Shown here in pieces: positions 57,942-64,000 of a DNA stretch of 64,000 nt. Location: positions 1-64,000 of the forward strand of contig JAKSZP010013558.1 in the NCBI GenBank assembly GCA_022478985.1, read 5' to 3'. A program made the translations under genes and the position numbers. The first letter of the stretch is position 1. Each line of letters begins with the position of its first letter. This DNA comes from Massospora cicadina (taxonomy: Eukaryota > Entomophthoromycota > Entomophthoromycetes > Entomophthorales > Entomophthoraceae). Below the pieces are notes generated by a model. That model saw nothing but the letters and a program-made list of their open reading frames with translations, ran no database searches and was not told the DNA's origin.

Positions 57942-59810
57942 GGCACATTGACCAGGGGATGGACATTGCCAAGCACTAACAAAAGAAAACCACACCAAAA
58001 GTTGAAACAACATGGCTGAAGCCCTGCAAATGATGTGAAAAACCAAACGCTAAACTCCAACCAAGTCAGATGTGAAAACTGCTAACCAACCATGGTGGAG
58101 GGAGAGGGGGGACCAGGAGGCTAAGTGAGCTCAACTGGGGCCAATAGGCAGTGGCACAAAGCAGAGAGCAAGGGCATAGGCGCATCTTGGAAGTGGGGGT
58201 CCAGTGAGGGGAGTGGCGCTGGCCAAGGGATACCTTTTTTGAGGCAATTAGACAGGTAAATGGCAAGGGTCTTCTCACATTTAAGGCAGATGTCACGCAA
58301 GGAAGAAGCCATGTCTACAACCTTGGGGGTGAGGCAGGTTTTTGGGCTAAACTTAGCTTGTTGCGCCAAGAATTTGATATTATTGCTGGCAAAAGAGAAT
58401 TGGTGGAGAAATTATTGTTGTTGTGGGAGGGTCAGCATGGGGTCCATGAGAGGGGGGACAATGCCTTTGGATAAAAACTCAATGGACAAACTTGCGGCAG
58501 ACCAGAGCAATATATCATGTAGGGAGGCAATTACCTCTCTAAATAACTGATGATTGGATTGGAATATGGGGGCACCTGGGTGAGGCAAATAGTAGTGAGG
58601 GGGGAACTGTACCACATAGTAGGCATTGATGAACTTTTCAAAGCAAGAAGGGCTGATCAATTTGGAGACAGGATCACCCAATTCATAGACTTTGTCCAAA
58701 TAATTCCAGAGATTTTGGTTGACAATAATTAATTCAGGAGAATGCGTTGGCATGGGGGAGCATGGCTTGGGATTATAGCAAGTGTGGCTTAGAATTGACT
58801 GGAGTCCAGTCAGACCCCTGATTAGTTGATTGAGGAGAAGGGGCTTGAGGACACTGCTCCTGATTGGCTGGGGCTGGCACAGCTGCAGATTCCAGCTTTT
58901 TGATAGGAGGGGGAGGAAGGTGCCCCAGGGGAAGAAAGTAACCAGGTTAGCAATTGGGTCATTGTGTGAACAGTTGAGTGTGTGGGCTGCAGCTTGGGTG
59001 TTGGAGGGGCAGCACCGTTTTTAATGGTCTAGTTTGAAACAGGTAGGGCAGATGGTGCGCCCTCCATCCACGCTGGCCCAGAAAGGATGGTCTGGGGCAG
59101 AGAGAATGATGGTGCAAGGGAGAATCTAGAAGACAACCTTCGAGGAAGTGGGATGTATGGTTGTGAAGGCATGAGGGCCTGCAAGTCAAGAGGCTCCAAT
59201 GAGAACTACAAATTGGAGGATGGGGTCTTAACTGTATGCTGACAAACTGGCCAACAGTTAATTGTATAAAATTTTTTTGGGGGGGGGAGGTGGGTAGGGA
59301 GGCCTGCAAACTGAACCATTAGAGTGGTATCAGTGGGCAACTGGGTTCTAGTGGTAGGGAGGGGTAACCTCTGGAACACCAGGGGAATGGTAGCTGCAAC
59401 TGCTGCATCAGCTTCACACAGGAAGCCAAGGTCAAAATACCCCTTGAAGGGGCAGAAGTTGAAGCCAGCAAGATGCAAAAGATCCTGGGCAAGTTTGATG
59501 ATAAGGCAGTCAGAATATGGGAACAACTTGCCATATTTGACCCAAAGGCCAAAGTGCATGGTGCTCCGAGGGAGTACTATGGGGCAATGGGGCACTGCCT
59601 GAGTGCAGGCGAGGTGTAAAGCTAGGTCCTTAGGCGGAATGAAGCGAATGTTGAGTTGGGAGGGCTAGTAGAACCAGCCCAGGCGCATTTTGGCAGAGGC
59701 TGAAAAACATTAGTAGGGGGCGCCCCCTGCCCCACAAGGGGGCAGCGGGCGTTGAGCTCATCAACATAGGGGACTGGAGAGGGCCAATGATGAGTGGAGT
59801 TTGTTTTTTT
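57942..59810 (-). mobile_element. Half-LINE X copy 2 (ORF1-only retroelement)
   Basis: A 1.87-kb element flanked by AAATTTAATCAA (57,930-57,941) and AAATTAATCAA (59,811-59,821), a likely target duplication. On the minus strand it encodes a broken ORF1-like protein: FGLWVKYGKLFPYSDCLIIK (about 59,540), IPLVFQRLPLPTTRTQLPTD, then VDGGRTICPTCFKLDH and KRCC (about 59,065-59,010). The last is a C-X2-C-X4-H-X4-C knuckle in the same setting as the LINE's VDSAPPICTHCDAFGHKAHAC. The remaining kilobase has no endonuclease or RT motif. The sense 3' end reads CCATCCCCTGGTCAATGTGCC, close to the LINE tail. It matches X copy 1 over its whole length. Confidence 0.75.
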
Positions 59811-59890
59811 AAATTAATCAATCAGGATTTAACCAAAAAGTGGGTGAATCAAAAGAAAAGGTTATATATATATTAAAGTGTAATTTGTAA

Positions 59891-60033
59891 GGGGGTTGGC
59901 CTGGCAGGGTAATTCCTGCTTCCACTCTAGTGCAGGTTTTGTTTAACACATGTTCAAATCCTGTACTGGCTAGAAAAAATCTTGATGTGTCATATTTGTC
60001 CCAAGGTCAACCCACCTTAATTACTTTAAGTCA
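59891..60033 (+). mobile_element. Short tRNA-derived SINE A
   Basis: Flanked by AATTTGTAA at 59,882-59,890 and 60,034-60,042. A B-box-like GTTCAAATCC is at about 59,952. The 3' tail is TTTGTCCCAAGGTCAACCCA. Only 143 bp: the tRNA-like head and the tail are present, with most of the body seen in SINE B missing. The A box is poor. Confidence 0.7.
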
Positions 60034-60042
60034 AATTTGTAA

Positions 60043-61088
60043 TTTTCAATTATAAAAATCAATGTGACAGTCAAACTCATTATTAAATTGCTCAAATTAT
60101 GTCAATTTGTTGATGGAATAGTATAATTTTATATAACCCTTTGCAGGCCTCAAGTGTAATCTTTTATGGCTAAGTTGCAGGCAGTTTTCAGTAATTAATT
60201 TGAATTTATATTATCAATTTATGAAACACATTCAGGCTGGCTGCTAATATACACCTCAGCAGAGACCAGTTTATGCAGTCTTTTGAACACACACTATCAC
60301 ACACTCACCAATATACAGACTCATACATGCACCACCAGAGATAAGAGCATCCATGTATTGAACTATTATATAAGATATTACATTTAAAGCAATCACAAGC
60401 AACAAACAATACTGAACAAAAACTGAGATATCAACAACCAGTACACTAAGAGATTGCGCTGAACTGAGATCCACTCATTATGATATCTAAACCACGTTGT
60501 ATAAAGATATAGAAACACAATTACTACATAATGATAGTATACATTTGTACATGTATATATCACAAGACAGTAAATATATAATGGTGAGCAAATATTGTAC
60601 TTCACAGAACATATAAAATAATCATTTCTACAATAAAGCATTAAATATACATACTTGATGAAAGCTCAGATGTAACTTAACTTAAGGTTAAATTTAAATT
60701 GCAGATTTATCAAAATTCTACCATAACAAAATATTTAATTTATAAGACTAACAATGATACAGATTATTGACCAATAATTTAAGTTTTCATTGAAGAACTT
60801 TGTCAAAATTTGAGAATAGCTCAGTTGATTAATTAAATCCTGAATGGTAAATTGGCTAAAGTTCAGCTGGTGGATCCTCAATTTAGCCAGTTGCTTACGG
60901 TTTTATAACTGTTTGGAAATGCACTAAGCATACAAAAATGGCTCCAACTTCTGTCTGAGTTTGGGTTTGATTTTACCTTCATAATTAGGAACTTCAGCTG
61001 AGGCAGGCAAAGTTGCAAGCTGGGTATCCTGAGATTGCAGCTTGCCAACACTCTCCAAAAGTGACTTTAGATAAAAATTAAAGAAAGA
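60043..61088. other. AT-rich spacer, no gene seen
   Basis: No coding domain, repeat or RNA gene recognised. Confidence 0.6.
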
Positions 61089-61102
61089 TATAATAAAATA
61101 GA

Positions 61103-61427
61103 CTTAGGGGGTGTGGCATAGTCAAGAGGGCGTCCCACTACCCCTCACATCGTGGGTTCAAATCCTGTCATGGCAGAAATTGCATTAATTGCATTTCTGT
61201 ACCAAGAGGATATCTGAACATGTGGATTTGTGCACCATGCCTTGGTCCAACCAAGAGAATCAGTGAAGTTAAATTCATGTAATCCTGACCTATCAGAACA
61301 TGCGCAGAAAGGGTTTACCCCCAGTAATTGGGTTTTGTCCTCCACTCCTATATTGTTGCTCCCTACTCCCTATCCTCTCTATCAGTGTGGTATATTTGTC
61401 CCAAGGTCAGACAACCTCAAATAAAAT
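61103..61427 (+). mobile_element. tRNA-derived SINE B (325 bp)
   Basis: Flanked by TATAATAAAATAGA at 61,089-61,102 and 61,428-61,441 (14 of 14). The head looks like a tRNA gene: A-box-like TGGCATAGTCAAGAGGGC at about 61,114 and a canonical B box GGTTCAAATCC at 61,155-61,165. RNA polymerase III would use these. A unique body of about 200 bp follows, then the tail TTTGTCCCAAGGTCAGACAA and an AT-rich end CTCAAATAAAAT. It is not a functional tRNA: no matching acceptor stem follows the T arm. Confidence 0.88.
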
Positions 61428-61441
61428 TATAATAAAATAGA

Positions 61442-62300
61442 TTTTATTTAAGACTAGATTATTTGATGATCAGTTATTAGGTCAGGCACTGGTATTTATA
61501 CCTCTAGGGCATCTCCTGGCCACACCAGAATACAAAATTTCAACATAAATTAGCACTTCAGTTTGGCCCTGAACTGATATTACTGAAACCTTTTTTTATG
61601 TTTACTGGTAACAAAATACTCTCAAAATCAGGAGTATTTTAGGTACAAAATTGTGATAAAAGCATGCAAAATTGTCCTAGAATCTTCTTGATTTGAGTTT
61701 TGTCATACTGCTGACAAAATACCCCTTCTGTGAAATTCTTGCCTCATTTTAAGTAGATGACATACCTCTAATCAGGAAGTTGGCAGGCCTTTCCCTTAAT
61801 AGCAATAAATACTCCCTTTTGGATGGTCCATGTGCAAGTGCTATCATGTTGATTACATGAATTGACATACAAATTTCACCCTAGGGTGGAAAATTGATTA
61901 CGTTGTTCATTTGTTTGATTGTCCATTAAACTTTTAAATGTTAACTTTGGGTCTTCTCTGAATAATTTTGCATATAAATTTCTTAATATTGGTCCTGATT
62001 AATCAGGACTAGTTGCCAAGGATTGGGGCAGAGATAATTGGCCCAACTGTGCAAATGTATTTGGCCCAAGCTGCCAATAATATAATTAATAAAATTGCCA
62101 TTAAGTTGATCAACCCAGCTGAGTAGTTGCAGAGAAGGTTAACCTAAATGTGTGGGGATATTCAGTCTGAGCTTTAATAATATAATTAAATCCATTGTCC
62201 AATGGATATATAATTCCGTTCTAATCCATTTGACTAATAATTCCACGTTTATAGAATATTCACATTTATCCTAATTTCACTTAATTCTCCTAGAATACTT
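61442..62300. other. AT-rich region, probably including the LTR of element E
   Basis: No gene. The right part probably belongs to the 5' LTR of element E, whose left end I cannot place. GGTCCTGATTAATCAGGACTAG near 61,992 contains a perfect short palindrome (GTCCTGATTAATCAGGAC). Confidence 0.5.
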
Positions 62301-62319
62301 TAGGCACTGTAAAGACCCT

Positions 62320-62562
62320 AGAATCAGGTATAAATACTTGCAGTCCTTAAAACAATAAATCTTCAGATTCCAAAGTTTAATTTCTTGTTATGATTCTTAT
62401 CTTCCAGTTCTAAGAAATATCCTTCCCTGGGCGTTTTAAGTTATAAACACCCAGGATGACTGATGACAATCGCTAAAGTGACCATCCTGAAAACCTTGAG
62501 AATTACGCTCCACCACCTGCCACCTGTTGGGGAATACACCATAATCCCTTAGTTTCCTGACA
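62320..62562 (+). repeat. 3' part of the 5' LTR of element E
   Basis: Contains AGGTATAAATACTTGCAG (TATA-like, about 62,327) and AACAATAAATC (polyadenylation-like, about 62,351), and ends TTTCCTGACA just before the primer-binding site. The partner LTR lies beyond the window. Confidence 0.6.
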
Positions 62563-62565
62563 AAT

Positions 62566-62581
62566 TGGTGATCCTACCAGG
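62566..62581 (+). other. Primer-binding site of element E
   Basis: TGGTGATCCTACCAGG, starting TGG, three bases after the LTR end CA. It differs from the site shared by B and D, so another tRNA primer is implied. Confidence 0.6.
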
Positions 62582-62589
62582 GTACCTGT

Positions 62590-64000
62590 AAATGCCTTCC
62601 AAGGCCAGGCTTCTACCCTGACGTTAATGAAACTCTACACCAGGCAAATCCTAGAGAAATTTGAAAACAGTCTGATAGATGAATAGTTGGAAGCCTATAA
62701 CTCTAGGGGGGATGACTATGACGTGAGTGAGCGCCAACGACTCTGTGAGGTACCCAGCCTTCTAAAGGTGTGGCAAGGCGGTGGCATAGTGCCAACCTCC
62801 CATTCAACACCTGGGGTGAATGGCAGGAGTGTGCCCATGCCAAGTTTCAGATATCTACCACACAACTATGAGAGAAGTTCCAGCGCATGCACCTGAAGGA
62901 TTACAATAACCTCAACTATTTTATGGATAAATTTGAGGACTTACTTGGACAATGGCACCAGTCTAGCAACTGACGCTGTGAAGATATGGACCAACAGTTA
63001 TTGGAAGGGTCACTGATGCCTTAGAAGAACTATACCTAAATGCTGTTCTGGTTTCCCAACCTTCATGTGCTGACCATGCCATTGAAGTCTGCTGCCAATA
63101 TGCTCTTCTAGACAGCCGTTAATCTACAAAATCAAACACCAGGAAGGCTGGAGCTAGAGGAGGAAGAACATGAGGGTGAGTTTACCAAAAAGTTCCAACA
63201 TATCAATCCACCCTCTGAGTTTACCACACAGATGAATGCCCTTTAAGAGCAAGTACAACAGCTCACTATGCTAGTACAAGGACACCCTCCACGAAACAAC
63301 CTTTTTTACCACAATTGTAATGAGCCTGGGCATCATTTTAGACAGTGCCAAAACCCCTGCTGGCGGTGCAAAGTGGTTCATTTAGATGGAAGGTGTCCTG
63401 CCAGAGCTAATTGAAGAAATCATGTTGCACCTCTAGCTCCTGGGCAGGCAAAATTTGCTCAGTCTGTACCACATCAGTACCCTAATCTGCCACCAATGCC
63501 TTATGGGGGAGCGCCAGTGGGACTTTAACTCGCCATATCCCTATTCTTATACAACCCCACCATCAAATGAATGCTATGGAATGGGGACAATGCCTTACCA
63601 GCACCCCTATGTTGGACCACCACCAGGACAGCCTCAGACCCCCCTCCAACAGATTGAATACTCATCAGCAAAGCCTGAAACAGAACAAGCCTGAAAACTC
63701 CTGCTGGCAGAAATATATGCTGCTTAAAAACGGAAGCAAGAAGACTTAGCCAGCCACAATATATATGACCCAACAAAAAATGAGAATTTATGACATTTTG
63801 AACCCAGAGCAGAAAGAACCTAATGAACCACATGAAGTACCTATGAAAGAATATTATGAACCCAGAATTAAAACAAGATGATGCGTCTCTCCAATTAACT
63901 GAATTTGCCAAGCAGGCTTTGGGAAACCTGCAGCCTCAACACTACTCAAGTAATACAGCAGTTGTCCCTACAGAAACCCATCAAGTAGTGATGAGAACAA
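62590..64000 (+). pseudogene. Gag of LTR element E, running off the right edge
   Basis: Text of the gag core: LMKLYTRQILEKFENSLID, LEAYNSRGDDYDVSER, then a frame-shifted WQECAHAKFQ and FQRMHLKDYNNLNYFMDKFED (about 62,880-62,940). Two zinc knuckles follow: YHNCNEPGHHFRQC (about 63,309; first Cys is Tyr) and CWRCKVVHLDGRC (about 63,360; C-X2-C-X3-H-X4-C). A Pro/Gln-rich tail (about 63,420-63,690) comes next. Gag packages the element RNA. Several stops are present. Pol would lie beyond 64,000. Confidence 0.75.

Noticed and set aside
58066..58369. Overlapping 76- and 82-codon frames on the minus strand as separate genes
   Set aside because: Both fall in the 3' part of X copy 2 and are frame-shifted pieces of one decayed region.
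61106..61175. Possible functional tRNA gene
   Set aside because: It has A- and B-box-like text, but no acceptor stem closes after the T arm. The sequence runs on into a 325-bp unit with target duplications and a tail also found in SINE A, so it is a SINE head.
1..64000. A bacterial-style defence or biosynthetic system
   Set aside because: There are no operons, ribosome-binding sites or relevant enzyme domains. Apart from UCH, every recognisable domain belongs to a retrotransposon.

Overview
This is eukaryotic DNA made almost entirely of transposable elements, with one recognisable host-type gene in 64 kb: a ubiquitin C-terminal hydrolase (UCH, peptidase C12) at 51,938-52,774 on the minus strand. 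Its first intron is only 42 nt with GT/AG ends, and the surrounding DNA is AT-rich. No bacterial operons, rRNA genes or CRISPR arrays are visible. A large repeat-rich genome with short introns, such as an early-diverging fungus or a small-intron invertebrate, would fit, but the sequence alone does not fix the lineage.

Layout. (1) 1-14,655: a 5'-truncated LINE (copy L3, plus strand) cut by a whole Ty3/gypsy element (B, minus strand, 3,069-11,750). B is itself cut by a solo LTR (S1, 6,454-7,814). A further insert of about 1 kb (about 13,425-14,455) breaks the LINE near its 3' end. (2) 15,543-34,015: a roughly 1.9 kb ORF1-only retroelement (X copy 1, minus strand) split by a chromodomain gypsy element (A, 16,060-27,272). 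The 5' LTR of A contains a nearly full-length LINE (L1, 16,762-22,030). A second nearly full-length LINE (L2, 28,720-33,998, minus strand, 17-bp target duplication) lies just beyond X. (3) 34,331-50,945: an old gypsy element (C, minus strand) broken by two LTR-like inserts (S3, 36,670-37,891; S2, 38,120-39,551) and by a complete gypsy element on the opposite strand (D, 43,814-50,196). (4) 50,946-57,929: the UCH gene, a long hairpin, a 25-bp minisatellite, a 71-bp satellite and a fold-back element. (5) 57,942-64,000: X copy 2, two tRNA-derived SINEs (A and B), and the LTR end, primer-binding site and gag of another LTR element (E) running off the right edge.

How the pieces work together. The LINE encodes a CCHC ORF1 protein and an endonuclease/reverse transcriptase. 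Its 3' tail has a core close to GTCCCATGGTCAGCCTTCC. A related core sits at the 3' ends of both SINEs and, more weakly, of both X copies. I infer one retrotransposition system: an autonomous LINE, a half-LINE carrying only an ORF1-like protein, and tRNA-derived SINEs using the same tail. This is the most interesting signal in the window. All coding regions of the transposons carry stops or frameshifts, several of them CGA to TGA changes.
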